A DNA stretch of 64,000 nucleotides, from positions 20,950,796-21,014,795 of the forward strand of contig OY829657.1 of assembly GCA_963691815.1 (NCBI GenBank). The letters run 5' to 3'. The stretch comes from Echiichthys vipera. Lineage: Eukaryota; Chordata; Actinopteri; Perciformes; Trachinidae. Shown piece after piece: positions 37,129-48,039 of this stretch (position 1 is the first letter of the stretch; every line of letters begins with the position of its first letter). The notes under the pieces were generated by a model that saw nothing but the letters and a program-made list of their open reading frames with translations, made no database searches and was not told the DNA's origin. Position numbers and translations under genes: made by a program.

Positions 37129-37914
37129 TCCTCGTCACACTCTTTCATCTCTGTATTACAGCTCACAGCCACTCACACCTGTCTTCCTTGGCTAAATGTT
37201 GTGTTAAAAGACTAAAAAAAGCTTTTGAAACAGCTTTTTTTTTTTTAAATCAAGGTTGCATTAAAGGCCGTTTCTTAAATTAGTATGATTGAATTTATGC
37301 TCATTTTAAGATAGTGAAGGGCTGAATGACTTTAAAAAAGTTGTTATTTTATAGTTTATTGAAATCTCTTTGTTTCCCTAGCACAAAAGGGGGAATAATA
37401 GCAAAAACAACATAAACAACAACCAAAAAACATCAGTATGCGCATTAACGCTGCAACAAACAATTATTTTCATTAATGATTAATCTGTCGATCATTTTTC
37501 TCATTAAATCAATTAATCTGTTTGGTCCATAAAATGGTGAAAAAATATAAAAAATATTCAGTTCACTATCATTTAGGAAAAAATAGACCAGAACATTTTG
37601 TCTTTAAAAATTACCCAAAACAATTAACTCATTATAAAAACAGCTGGTTATTAATTCAATCGTTGTAATTTAGTTAACTATTCCTTGCAGCTCTCATACG
37701 CATCAGCTAGTGCCCAAAATGTTTTTTTAACACCTGTGAAGAAGAAAGGTTGGGAACCACTGAACAAGACACCACCCACACATTGACTTCATGGTGATTT
37801 TCTGATGGGAAGGTTTACTCACAGAGGAGGATGGAAAGACTCGGTAGAAAACACAGTGATGCACAGCAACACGTCTACGATCTTATGTTCTTCAAGATAA
37901 CTAGAAAACACAAA
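37129..37914. other. V9-V10 spacer with dispersed repeat 37440-37690
   Basis: AACGCTGCAACAAACAATTA, TTTTCATTAATGATTAATCTG and TTTGGTCCATAAAATGG identify a reverse-oriented copy of the common fish repeat also seen at 32820-33115. The V10 promoter region (ACACCACCCACACATTGAC, GGAAGGTTTACTCACAGAGG) follows. Confidence 0.6.
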
Positions 37915-38459
37915 ATGATCTTTTTATTCCTAAGCATTACTTTTAGCACAATTCTGGTTTCAGGTAAACGCCATCAAAATGAATTCAAATCTAGAATTTC
38001 TTTCAGCAAAGTCTGTTTCGACATTTACTCTCCTAAACTGCTGCGATTTCAGCTGTTAGCTGATTATTTGACATTTTATTTAGTTCATTCAATTCAATTC
38101 ACTATGTTTGTTTTGCTCGTATTATATTTTGTCTGATGCTTTGTTGATTCTTTTCCCACAGGCTCCTCTCTCAGTGACAAAGTCCACCAGACTCCAGCTG
38201 ACAACCTCAAGATGCCCGAAGAAACGGCCACAATCAGCTGTTTTCACAGTATTGACAACTACAACCAAATCCACTGGTACAAGAAATCGAACAGACAACT
38301 GCAATACCTTGGATATATTTTTGCAGAGAGTGTAAACCCAGAGAAGACTGCAGAGGATGTGAAGATGGAAGGGAATGCAAACAAAGACCAAAAGTGCACA
38401 TTAACAATTGAAAGAGTCAGCCTGAACAGCAGTGCAGTGTACTTCTGTGCTGCCAGTTA
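37915..38459 (+). CDS. TCR-beta variable segment V10, apparently functional
   Basis: Leader 37915-37963 (MIFLFLSITFSTILVS) and V exon 38162-38459: GSSLSDKVHQTPADNLKMP, Cys in TISCFHS, NQIHWYKKSNRQLQYLGY, then IFAESVNPEKTAEDVKMEG, FR3 CTLTIERVSLNSSAVYFC, end CAAS. RSS: CACAGTG 38460-38466, 22-bp spacer, ACAAAAACC 38489-38497. The frame is intact. It is closest to V8 and the last of the four-member V7-V10 block. Confidence 0.9.
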
Positions 38460-38648
38460 CACAGTGTTTCCTATCACTGCTGCTCAGTACAAAAACCTCC
38501 TCATCACACTTTTCTCTGTTACAGCTCACAGCTCCCTGCACCTGGAATAAGCCATTCTAACCAGTGTTGGTTTTCTTCTGATTAAGACCAGAGATTATAA
38601 TGGGAGGTCCATTCTGTAGAGCAATGTCTTGAACCTCCCACAGGCCTT

Positions 38649-38655
38649 TATAAAA
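38649..38655 (+). promoter_or_regulatory. V11 TATA box
   Basis: TATAAAA at 38649-38655, about 58 bases before the V11 leader ATG, in GGCCTTTATAAAAAGCAGG. It is the clearest TATA element in the V array. Confidence 0.6.
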
Positions 38656-38712
38656 AGCAGGTTCAGACAGTCAGTATGTCTGCTGTGGCTGCTTCTCATG
38701 TACAGGATTATT

Positions 38713-39744
38713 ATGATGACTCAAGTTCTCATCACATGTGTAGTCTCATCTCTGTTGCTTCAAGGTACGAGGATAAAAATGTACATTTTTCTACAGTGCA
38801 AGTAGGGCTGAGCGATTCAATCTGATAATTTATCATTTTAATGCAGGGATACACAGTTGTGTCGTCTACATTGATAACAAGAAGCACATACTATCTCAAA
38901 AAGATCACTTTTGTTTTTACAGCACACTATTTGTGTGCATGTGTGCAATATCAGTGTAAAGCTGGAAATGTTTAGATTTGTCTCTGTAATTTAAAACAGT
39001 TTGCACTCATTTTGCACAATATTTCTTTAGAAAATGAGAAAACACTCAGTAGTTTTCATATGTAACGTACTAAATTTACACAGGAGAACACAAAAATAAG
39101 CTTTGTCATATGGTTATTTCATATAGACCTTTTATTTACTGAATTACCAGTAACCATGCTACATCGTGATATTTACTGCTGTATGAGATGGAGGATAGTA
39201 GCCATATTACCCTGCCCTAAGGGTAAAAGATGTGAAGGTTTGTTGTTATCTAGTGTTTATATTAACATGGAAACACAGGATGATGGAGACCTACATACTT
39301 ACATATTATATATTTAAACGTTTTTAACTGTTTTGTCTACGTTTGATACATAACTGTTTACATTTTTAAAAATCCAGAATAGGAAAATATTGACTTGATA
39401 TAATATTATATGGCTAATATGATATAATACAATATGAATATTTTCTCCACGCAGGTCACTGCCAGGATGTGACTCAAGCCCCTGAAATCAGTTGGATTAA
39501 TGTTTCTAAATCTGCAGAGATGAACTGCAGCCACAACAAAGATATTTCTCATAACCAGATGTACTGGTACAGACAGCGTCCAGGAGAGACCATGACCCTC
39601 ATTGTCTACACAGTTGCTGGTGGACAGACAGACCTTGGGGGGGTCAAATATTCAGCCGGCAAAGAAAAGACAGAGATTGGGGCTCTTACTGTGAAGGAGG
39701 TGCAGCTTGAGGACAGTGGTTTGTACTTTTGTGCCGTCAGCAAA
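38713..39744 (+). CDS. TCR-beta variable segment V11, apparently functional, long intron
   Basis: Leader 38713-38764 (MMTQVLITCVVSSLLLQ) and V exon 39455-39744: GHCQDVTQAPEISWINVSK, Cys in MNCSHNK, HNQMYWYRQRPGETMTLIVY, FR3 GALTVKEVQLEDSGLYFC, end CAVSK. RSS: CACAGTG 39745-39751, 23-bp spacer, ACAGAAACT 39775-39783 (weaker nonamer). The intron is 690 bp, against about 80-250 bp in the neighbours, and appears to hold dispersed repeat sequence. Distantly related to V2-V6 (MYWYRQ, CAVS). Confidence 0.88.
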
Positions 39745-39965
39745 CACAGTGATGTGAAAAGTATCAGCAGCTGAACAGAAACTGGTGCCAATGAATTTGA
39801 TGAGTGTTTTAGAAACAAGCTTTTGACTTTTCTATCGTTCCAGTAGGTGGAGCTGGAGATCCAGAACTACTCTTCAGCTTAACACATGCATCACTGTGAC
39901 ATTTAATGAAGCTGCTGAACAGAGGAAGCCTTGAACAGTTTGAGTCAAGCACACAGAGCCACAAC

Positions 39966-40391
39966 ATGACAACATTATTCTTTTTATCTTGGCTCATCTG
40001 TAATCACTTTGACTATTCAGTTATACCACTTCATCCATTGTTTCTACACTGTTCAATCATTCTCTCTTTTTCTAGATGTTTGAGTGTTGAAGTCAACCAA
40101 ACTACTCCAGAACTTTTCAAAGGACCTGGAGACAAAGTCCAGCTGGTCTGCACCCATGAAAAGACCTACTACATATTCATGCAGTGGTACAAGAAATCCC
40201 CTACAGACCGAGGTCTGAAACGCATCGGACGTGTGTATTGCAACAACATAGAACATGAAGAGTCTTTCAAAGAACATTTTAATATCACTCGAGATATGAG
40301 AGGAGACAAAGAAAAGAACGGTTCTCTGTTTATAGACGATCTAAAGGCACCTGAGCACAGTGTAGTGTACTGCTGTGCACCTAACCTCTAA
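39966..40391 (+). pseudogene. TCR-beta V12, probable pseudogene (frame and RSS defect)
   Basis: Leader 39966-39999 (MTTLFFLSWLI, donor GTAATC) and V sequence 40076-40391 with CLSVEVNQTTPELFKGPGD, LVCTHEK, FMQWYKKSPTDRG and VVYCCAP. The 76-bp intron is open and in frame with both exons, so unspliced RNA reads through. Normal phase-1 splicing instead gives D-V-stop (GAT GTT TGA). After CCAPNL there is no CACAGTG heptamer, although ACAAAAACC is present at 40397-40405; a deletion seems to have removed the V end and heptamer. Sister of V13. Confidence 0.75.
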
Positions 40392-40542
40392 GTAATACAA
40401 AAACCCTGAACCAACTTTTATCAACATCTATGGTTTTGAATTAGAACAGACTCCATCGCTCACAGTCAGGTTGATCTAATGTCGACAACTTCAACACCTA
40501 AAAGACTGATACCAAAACGTTTTTATTAAGAGAAAGTCAAAA

Positions 40543-40965
40543 ATGATTCTGTTTCTCATTTTCTGTTGTCTGTCAGGTAGTAACTTGTTCAAATGAAATA
40601 CATGTGGAAATGTTTAACCTATCACAATAAATACATTCTTTATTTTCTTTCCTTATCCAGGTGTTTGTCTGGGTCTTGATGTCCATCAGTCTGTCTCTGA
40701 TCTCGTCACAGAACCTGGAGACATAGTGCAGATTTTCTGCAGCCATGATAAAACTGACTACAGGGTGATGCTCTGGTACCTGCAGTCACCTGGAGAAACA
40801 GCTATGAAACTCATCAAATATCTGAATTTCCAAGCGCTCACAATGGAGTTTAAAGGACATTTCAATATCTCTGGGAATTTGGGTGGTGATACAGCAAAGA
40901 ACGGCTCTCTAACCATCCAAGTGACTGGAGTTGAGCAGTTTATTACTGTGCAGCTAGAGAAACGC
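40543..40965 (+). pseudogene. TCR-beta V13, frameshifted pseudogene
   Basis: Leader 40543-40576 (MILFLIFCCLS) and V exon from 40661: GVCLGLDVHQSVSDLVTEP, Cys in IFCSHDK, RVMLWYLQSPGETAMKLIKY and NGSLTIQVTGVEQ. A small deletion then shifts the frame so that TATTACTGTGCAGCT (YYCAA) is read out of frame and stops at TAG. No heptamer follows, only a weak A-run. It pairs with V12 as a decayed two-member subfamily. Confidence 0.82.
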
Positions 40966-41642
40966 TAGAGAAACACGCTGACAAAAATCCCTTCGGAACT
41001 TAACAAAAACTGCACACAATACTTTATCATCAGTTGTTTTAAAGAAGACAAGCTCCCAAACATCTGCTTTTGTGGTCATATTTTGGTTTGATCCAGTCGC
41101 ACCAAGAGTAACTAATGTGACTGTTTCTATCTTATTGTTCAGTCTAATTCAACTAAATAAATATGTTAACAGCATTTTGAAGAGAAAAAACAAGTAAAGT
41201 CATTCTTCCCATCTCTTTTCACGCCATCAGCGGATTATAAAAAGACAAGGAATAAACTGCTTTCAGACACCTGCTTCTGTGGTTTTACTAGTTTGATGCA
41301 ATCATCATATTTGGGTAATGTACCGACGTTTCTATTGTGTTTGTTTTTTAGTCTAATTTAACCATGCAAGCTGTTACAGTATTTATTTTAGTAAAAGTTT
41401 GATAGTACACCATGAAAGAAAAGTCTCAATATGTCATAGTTACTGTCACAAGTTCATTTTCCTGCAAGAAGAAACAACAGAAGAAAGACAGATTTTTCCT
41501 CCTAAAGAAACTAAGGCTGGATGAAAGAACGTTTCTCAATGTCAGCATATTATTAGATTTTTTTCTCTACATCACTTCCTGTCCCTCCTTCTGCTCTTCA
41601 AAGCTTTGCGGAGATCCCACTTCGTTTATAACATTCAACACG
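40966..41642. other. V13-V14 spacer
   Basis: Non-coding, AT-rich. No V segment or recognisable promoter block. The 111-codon frame at 41412-41747 is mostly chance and only runs into the V14 leader region. Confidence 0.5.
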
Positions 41643-42194
41643 ATGCCATCTCATCTGATCATTTCCATCATCGCAGTGTTCTGGATTAAAGGTATTGTGC
41701 ATAGTAATGATGCCACTTTTTCGATTCAATCATCTCAACAAACCTAAAGTGCTAGGGGAGAAATCGAGCTGAAATATATTAATAGTCTCACACTTAAAGG
41801 TTTTTTTCCCCTCAATAAATGTGACAGTGTAAACAACTCCAAATGCAAAATTATATAATAGTGCACTGATCTCTTTGCAGGAGTTGATCTCAGTAAAGAA
41901 AAACAAGTGTTTCAGACTCCAGCTGAGCTGTTATGGAAACCAAATGCTGTCAAAGTCAAACTGAGCCTCACACATGAAATCCCGAGCTATGACACTATCC
42001 TCTGGTATCAGCGCTCTGCAGGAGACACTTCCCTGAAGCTGGTTGCCTACATTAGTTATAAAAGTCTTAATGTTGAGCCACAATTTCAAAGTCGCTTCAG
42101 CGTGAGTGGAGATGGAGCGAAAACAGCTCATCTTCACATCCTGAACCTGACGCACCCTGAAGACAGCGGAGAATATTTTGGAGTAGCAAGAATG
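41643..42194 (+). pseudogene. TCR-beta V14: open frame and RSS, but both core cysteines lost
   Basis: Leader 41643-41691 (MPSHLIISIIAVFWIK) and V exon 41881-42194: GVDLSKEKQVFQTPAELLWK, KVKLSLTHEIPSYD, TILWYQRSAGDTSLKLVAY, then AHLHILNLTHPEDSGEYFGV. The first Ig Cys is Leu (LSLTH where relatives have ISCSH) and the second is Gly (EYFGVAR in place of YFCAA). No stop or frameshift is present. RSS: CACAGTA 42195-42201, 23-bp spacer, CCAAAACCT 42225-42233. Without the disulfide it should not fold as a normal V domain, so it is called a pseudogene although its frame is intact. Confidence 0.7.
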
Positions 42195-42239
42195 CACAGT
42201 AATAAAGACAGTGACGCCCTCATACCAAAACCTCCAAGA

Positions 42240-43186
42240 TGCTCCATCAGACAACAGCACACCAGCAGGAAACCACTGAAACCAACTTCTATTTCATTCA
42301 AATATTTCTTGTTTCTTTTTACTTTGTACATTTGAGAAGTAAGTGATAAAAGTGACGGTTTCCTTTTAATAGATGTTTGAGAAAAAGGGTTAGAACCCGG
42401 ATGATGTGGCCAAAATCTTCTAGCCCGGTATGTTTATTCCATATCTCAAAAACGACATGTATGATATAGCATGTTCTTTGGTATTTCAATAAATAAATAT
42501 CCTATAGGCTATGAAATAACCACATGGTAAAGCCTATTTTTGTATACGTAACAAATTAAAAATATGAGTTTTCTCATTTTATTAAGAAGTTTAGTGCAAA
42601 ATATAAATTCAAAATATTTCACATCAGATTTTCTGACAATTTTGAGTTAGTTTGTGCCTGTTCTTATCAGTTTAGATTACGTATTTATGAATCTCGCTTA
42701 GGGTAGCAAAATCTGGGGAATATTCAAAGTTGCCTCAAAAGCGCTGCAGTGTTGTGCAGTATGCTAATAATCTGTGTATCTGATGAAAGAATGTGTACTG
42801 TTAAATACTGTTAGTATAAATTACCCCCAAATTTCAAATTTATTCCCATTAATTCCCAGGGAAAGTTTCCAACTCTTTTGCAAAAAAAAAAAAAGATAAA
42901 AATTCCCAAATTCCCGAGCTTAACTTCCCATTCTTCCCAAATTTCTGGAAAGTTTTAGGTGCAAAGTTCCCGGAAATTGCTACCCCTTTGCAACCCTGAA
43001 ATGTAATTCTCTTCTTCGGGATTGTGTCCATGATTCTTTTATCACAGAAACTCTACAGGCCCGATGGTAATGCTGCCATCAGTCTGACTGTCCCTCGCCA
43101 GCCAGGCCTTACAACTTTTCCTCGACTAGCTCTGAACATCTTTATGAATCAGAATCAAAACACTGAACAGCAGAGAGCGGTGAAAA
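42240..43186. other. V14-V15 spacer with dispersed repeat about 42820-43005
   Basis: ATTCCCATTAATTCCCAGGG, TTCCCGGAAATTGCTACCCC and TTGCAACCCTGAA mark a copy of a common fish repeat built from TTCCC motifs. No coding feature. Confidence 0.6.
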
Positions 43187-43201
43187 CACAGTGATGTGAC
43201 G
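43187..43201 (-). promoter_or_regulatory. CRE-like V-beta motif upstream of V15 (reverse orientation)
   Basis: CACAGTGATGTGACG is, on the minus strand, CGTCACATCACTGTG. It differs slightly from the mammalian V-beta promoter consensus AGTGAYRTCACTGTG. It lies 150 bases before the V15 leader ATG. Confidence 0.5.
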
Positions 43202-43350
43202 ATGCCTGTAAGCTCCTCCTTCCTCATTACAAACATACAATAAAGGATGATTTCACACTGTTTCATTTATGCCTTTGCATATCTCTGTTTACATCCTAGT
43301 TAAGGATTAAGTCATCACATAGAAAATTAAGTCTATATGAGGATTTTAAA

Positions 43351-43782
43351 ATGTTTATCACTTTGTTTCTTTCTCTGTCTTTGCTCACAGGTAAGAGACA
43401 CAAGATGTGTGTCATTTCTTGACACTAACAAACCTTTCTGTTTACCTTCAGGGTTTCTTTTTGTCCTGTAGACATTGTGATATCATCACTTTTGATCCAA
43501 CAATCACCTCCTCTGATAAAACCTGAACAAGAAGAAGCCCGTCTTGACTGTTACCATGGAGACAACAACTACCCCTACATGCTTTGGTACAGGCACAAGT
43601 CAGCAGCTGGAGGCCAGACGGACATGGAGCTGATCGGACTGCTTCATTACGAAAACCCAAATCTTGAGAAGAACTTTGATGCACGTTTCAACATAACGGG
43701 CCACTCAAAGAAGCGAGCTCAGCTTCTTATCTCTAACATAGAGCCAGCAGACAGTGCAGAGTACTTCTGTGCAGCGAGTCAG
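43351..43782 (+). CDS. TCR-beta variable segment V15, apparently functional
   Basis: Leader 43351-43390 (MFITLFLSLSLLT) and V exon 43472-43782: DIVISSLLIQQSPPLIKPEQ, Cys in RLDCYHGDNN, YMLWYRHKSAAGGQTDMELI, then FNITGHSKKRAQLLISNIEP, ADSAEYFC, end CAASQ. RSS: CACAGCG 43783-43789, 23-bp spacer, CAAGAATCT 43813-43821. Both the heptamer and the nonamer depart from consensus, so recombination may be weak. The frame is intact. No close relative in the window. Confidence 0.87.
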
Positions 43783-43821
43783 CACAGCGTTTCAACTGCT
43801 CTGGCCCCTTTACAAGAATCT

Positions 43822-44401
43822 GGTGGCCCCGAATATCAAACACATGCACCTGCTGCATCAAACCTAAACTGCTCGATAAAGACAGGAGCGTTATGCTGTT
43901 GTTGTGCACCTCATCACTACTCCTCATCGATTCTGCAAAAACATGAGGTATATAGAGTGGGGGGAAAATGAGGTGCTCAGCAATGCAAAAAGCAGCAAGT
44001 AAAATGCTTCACTCTCATATAAACAATTACAAAAAACCAACAGGCTGTTAAAACACGCTCAGTGTCATAAATTGGGTAAAGGCAAATAATAGAACAGCCA
44101 GAACAGAATGGTAAGTTCAGAAAATAACATCACTTTACTGTAATGCTGTCTTTAAAACAGGAAAAGACATTTACAATATCCCTAATCAAAGGTGATGTCT
44201 ACTCTCATAACATGATATATAATATATATATATATATAATATCCATACACTGCCCGACCCTGTAATGAGTCTGGTCGCCTCCCCTCCGGATGTCTTCTGT
44301 TTGGTCTATTTAACACAGCAGATATTCTGATGTAATTTCCTCTACATAGGTTTCAAGTATTGGCTCATTGTATTTTTTCATTCATTTCCTCATAAATCAA
44401 A
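43822..44401. other. V15-V16 spacer with (AT)n tract
   Basis: Non-coding. An AT dinucleotide tract lies at 44216-44242. No further V element. Confidence 0.6.
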
Positions 44402-44924
44402 ATGATCCCAGGCTTTACCAGCTTAACTTTCTTTATGCTCTGGGCTGCAGGTAAAGTTAATATAAGGATAAAACCTTTTCACCATTTGTAGATCTGAAGA
44501 GAACTTTGGATTCCTCTCGTAAATATGATTTGAGAAGCATGTCAACATAACCAATGTTGAAGTTATTTAAAAGATATTTATTTATCATAATTGTAACGTA
44601 TTTTCTTATTTCTGTGTTTCAGAAGTTTCTCAGTCTGTGCTCATCACTCAGTGGCCCCACTACATCTCCAGACTTCCCAGTCTTTCGGTAGAAATGCACT
44701 GCTACCAGAATGACACCGATTATCAATATCTGTATTGGTACCGACAGCAGAGTGGAGGGGGTTTTCAGCTTTTGGTGTCTATAGTGGCTGGCACTGCAAA
44801 CTATGAAGAACGAGTTAATAAATCTGGTTTTCAGGCAGTAAAATCAAAGGATAAGCAGTGGTCTCTGACTATAACTGGTGTTCAGAAGAAAGATGAGGCG
44901 GTTTATCTGTGTGCTGCTAGTCTA
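44402..44924 (+). CDS. TCR-beta variable segment V16, apparently functional
   Basis: Leader 44402-44450 (MIPGFTSLTFFMLWAA) and V exon 44623-44924: EVSQSVLITQWPHYISRLP, Cys in EMHCYQND, YLYWYRQQSGGGFQLLVSI, then ERVNKSGFQAVKSKDKQWSL, KDEAVYLCAASL. RSS: CACAGTG 44925-44931, 23-bp spacer, ACAAAAACA 44955-44963. The wording QWP and YLYWYRQ with a short CDR2 recalls mammalian V-beta groups such as TRBV20/29; this is an impression, not an alignment. Confidence 0.9.
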
Positions 44925-45398
44925 CACAGTGCTGTGGCAGACCTCTGCTTTGTGACAAAAACATACAGCAGAGACAGAGGAGCGGTTTATTGTTATGACA
45001 CCTGACTCACATTATCAATAATCACACAAGCCAAGGAACTCAACCACACTGTGGAGATTATATCAGTAAGTAACTTTTATTGCATGTGTCATTTACAGTA
45101 TATTAATGGTAGTGAGAAAGGAAAGAAGAAAGGAAATCATGAATAAACTACTCTTAAAATTATATTATTGATCATTTGTTTAAAAAAAACAACCTATGTT
45201 TTTGTTTTCCTGACCACCTGCAGTTGTGCAAACTACTGTCCTGAATAGATTCAACCAACAGGTGGAGACACAGCACCTGCCATGAAGCTTTTATCAAGAG
45301 AATATGGTGATGAACTAACACACACTCATGCCCTCCCTCTTCACCCTGAGCCTTATTTTTCTCAGAGCAACACTTTTTTCTCACATCAGTGCTTGACA

Positions 45399-45896
45399 AT
45401 GTCTTCACCTGTGCACACAATAGGGTTTCTCCTCATCTGGTTTTCATGTAAGATCTCAAATGTTATGCTGAATATTACAAGTAAATTGTCATGTTTAAAA
45501 TGCTCAAAAGCCATGATAAATGAATAATATAAATGCTGTATTGTCTCCTTGTCTGTTGCTTCAATTACAGTGTCATCTAAATCTTGTTTTCCACAGGTCA
45601 GGTGAGCGCTATTAAATTTCACCAATCTCCTCCCCAGATTATAGTGAAGGAGAGCACTGAGATCGAGATTAACTGCAAGCATGATGACACAGCCCTCACA
45701 GTAATGCTCTGGTATCAGCAAAGAAAAGACAGCACATCCATGATCCTCATTGGGTATGGATATGTTAACAGCCCAAACTACGAGGGTCAATTTGAAAAAC
45801 AATTCAAACTGACAAGAGAAGACACAGTGACAGGAGCTCTGATTATACGTGAAGCAAACCAGTCACACTCGGCCGTTTATTTCTGCGCTGCAAGTA
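45399..45896 (+). CDS. TCR-beta variable segment V17, apparently functional
   Basis: Leader 45399-45447 (MSSPVHTIGFLLIWFS, donor GTAAGA) and V exon 45597-45896: QVSAIKFHQSPPQIIVKES, Cys in INCKHDD, TVMLWYQQRKDSTSMILIGY, then FEKQFKLTREDTVTGALII, SAVYFCAAS. RSS: CACAGTG 45897-45903, 23-bp spacer, ACTAAAAAC 45927-45935. The acceptor at 45596 was chosen because it restores phase 1 and gives a Cys codon at the junction, as in V18. Confidence 0.88.
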
Positions 45897-46004
45897 CACA
45901 GTGATGTGGTTTAATGCCACTCCCTCACTAAAAACCCTCATCTGTTCATATGAGCAAGTGTGTCTCTTTCTACAGACTCTCCTGCAGTGGAGCAAACCTG
46001 CAGG

Positions 46005-46469
46005 ATGTCGCCAACTGTGATCGGATTTCTTCTCATCTTACTTCCATGTAAGTAAATTAGCTGCAAAAATAACTATTTAAATGTGTTATTATTTTCTTTA
46101 CAACTATAAGGTTGTCTTTTTTTACCTGTCTTCTGTATGACCCACTTTTCAAATGTGTTTTTCCTTACAGATCGAGTAAAGAGTGTGACGTTTGAGCCGT
46201 CTCATCCAAGAATAGTCAACGAAACAACCAGGGTAGAAATCAAATGCAGTCACAATGATAACAATCTTGATATAATGCTCTGGTACCAGCAAACAGACAT
46301 AGGTTTGATGAATTTAATTGGATACAACTGGGTTAACAGTGACCCCAACTACGAGGAGCAGTTTGACGATCGGTTTGCAATGACGAGAAAAGACATCGAA
46401 ACAGGAGCTCTGATTATTCACAGAGTGAATCTATCAGACTCTGCTGTGTATTTCTGCGCTGCCAGAATA
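46005..46469 (+). CDS. TCR-beta variable segment V18, apparently functional
   Basis: Leader 46005-46047 (MSPTVIGFLLILLP) and V exon 46171-46469: VKSVTFEPSHPRIVNETTR, Cys in IKCSHND, DIMLWYQQTDIGLMNLIGY, then FDDRFAMTRKDIETGALII, SAVYFCAARI. RSS: CACAGTG 46470-46476, 23-bp spacer, CTAAAAACC 46500-46508. Tandem relative of V17, with shared RSS spacer start ATGTGGTTAATGCCAC. It ends CAAR rather than CAAS. Confidence 0.9.
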
Positions 46470-46509
46470 CACAGTGATGTGGTTAATGCCACCCCCGCAC
46501 TAAAAACCC

Positions 46510-48030
46510 TTTGTCTCTGTTGTTTTCATGTTGACTCAGTTGCTCTCAGTTTGCACATAGAAAGCAAATTTCCATAAGATAAAAAACAGAACATAAAACT
46601 AAACTACCAAACAAACAAATATAGCCTAAGCAAACTTAAACATATAGCTATAATATAAAAGACAAGACCTGCAAAAAGACTATGCATGGTATATGGTTGT
46701 AGCACAGGAAGTGCAAGAAAAATGTTGCATGTAATAAATACTGTATGGATAATAAATTAGTCTATATACAGAGGGGGTTATGTGTGCATGTATAATGACA
46801 TGTAAATATTGCGTAGTGTGTATTAAACTATGGTGAATATACATGTAGAGAACAATCTATTTATTATAAATTGCAGTGCATGACCAATTCAACATGTGTG
46901 ATGGCTGTGGGAAGAAGCTGCTATTGTGTCACCTTTGTTTAATTTAATAATAATAATAATTTAATTCAACAGCAACACACAAAAAGACAGCCTTCAAAAT
47001 AACCAATTCAACCTGAAACACTTTAATACTCACATAGTATCATATTTCACCAAACAATCAGCATCCAAACCAAATGATAAATATGTTCAGACAAATCCCA
47101 ACCAATGTAAAACCCTATAGGGAGAGCCAAAACATTAGCCAACCGTTAGCTTAGCCAAGCTACAATAACAAAGTAAACACACCTCAAAATAAATATGTTC
47201 AGGTTAGCACAAGAAACACATGCTTACCTTGGCATACTAAAGCAGGAACTCCCAAAATCTTAGTGAAGCCTGAAGTCTTTAAAAGAGGCCCAATCTGCTT
47301 AACTCTGCAGTGGATAGCTGTTGACCGTTGATATGAGGAGCTAGCATGGTCCAGCAGAAACACAAACAAGGTCACTGTCCTTCATGGCCGTCCAGTGCCA
47401 ATATGACTGAACTGGCAGCAAACTCGCTTATCAAATGCGACATAAACAACAGTAAAATGTTTATGGCGGTTCCGCTGGAGATTTAACTTAACACACTAAG
47501 TTAAATTACGGTGTTATTCGTCCTGGTGAGGACAGTGCATGCAGAGAAGCAACAGAGTGGGCGGGGCAATGTCGGTTTAAAAAGACCGCCAAATCAGAAC
47601 TGACCAATCACGTTGCAGCTAGGCCCAACCGTCCACAGGTGTTCAGTCCACAGGTGTTCACCATTGGCTTAAAATGTGTCAAAAAAAAGAACACTTGTTA
47701 AATCAATATAATATCAGTGTTAGAGAGCTGCAACTAACGCTTATTTTCATTTGTCAATTCAGTCATTTATTTCCAGTAATTCATTACTTTTGCACTGTAT
47801 AAACCAAAAAAATAATAATATCATCCCACTGCAGACACAAAATGGACGTTCTCGTTTACGCAGACGGTAACGCCCCCTTCTTCTTCTTCTTCTTCGTCGT
47901 CGTCGCCTAGCTGTTTGAACAGTTTCAGTTTTCCTGAATCTGACTTTTTTCTGTAGTTTTATGTTAAATGTAACCAATGGCTATCTTGGTGATTTATTGT
48001 TTTTGTAAAGGAAGCTCAAATTTCAGCCTG
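46510..48030. other. V18-V19 spacer, first part (no gene seen)
   Basis: Non-coding. It holds a tandem pair of GTCCACAGGTGTTCA at 47631-47660, a fragment of the common fish repeat at 47715-47810 (GCTGCAACTAACG), and a (TTC)n/(GTC)n triplet run at 47876-47908 that yields a spurious Arg-rich reverse frame. 46960-47660 looks like one or more old transposon fragments, without a transposase. Confidence 0.5.
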
Positions 48031-48039
48031 TCAAGTCCA

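Noticed and set aside
47759..47977. Arg-rich reverse frame
   Set aside because: Comes from a TTC/GTC triplet repeat; not a protein gene.
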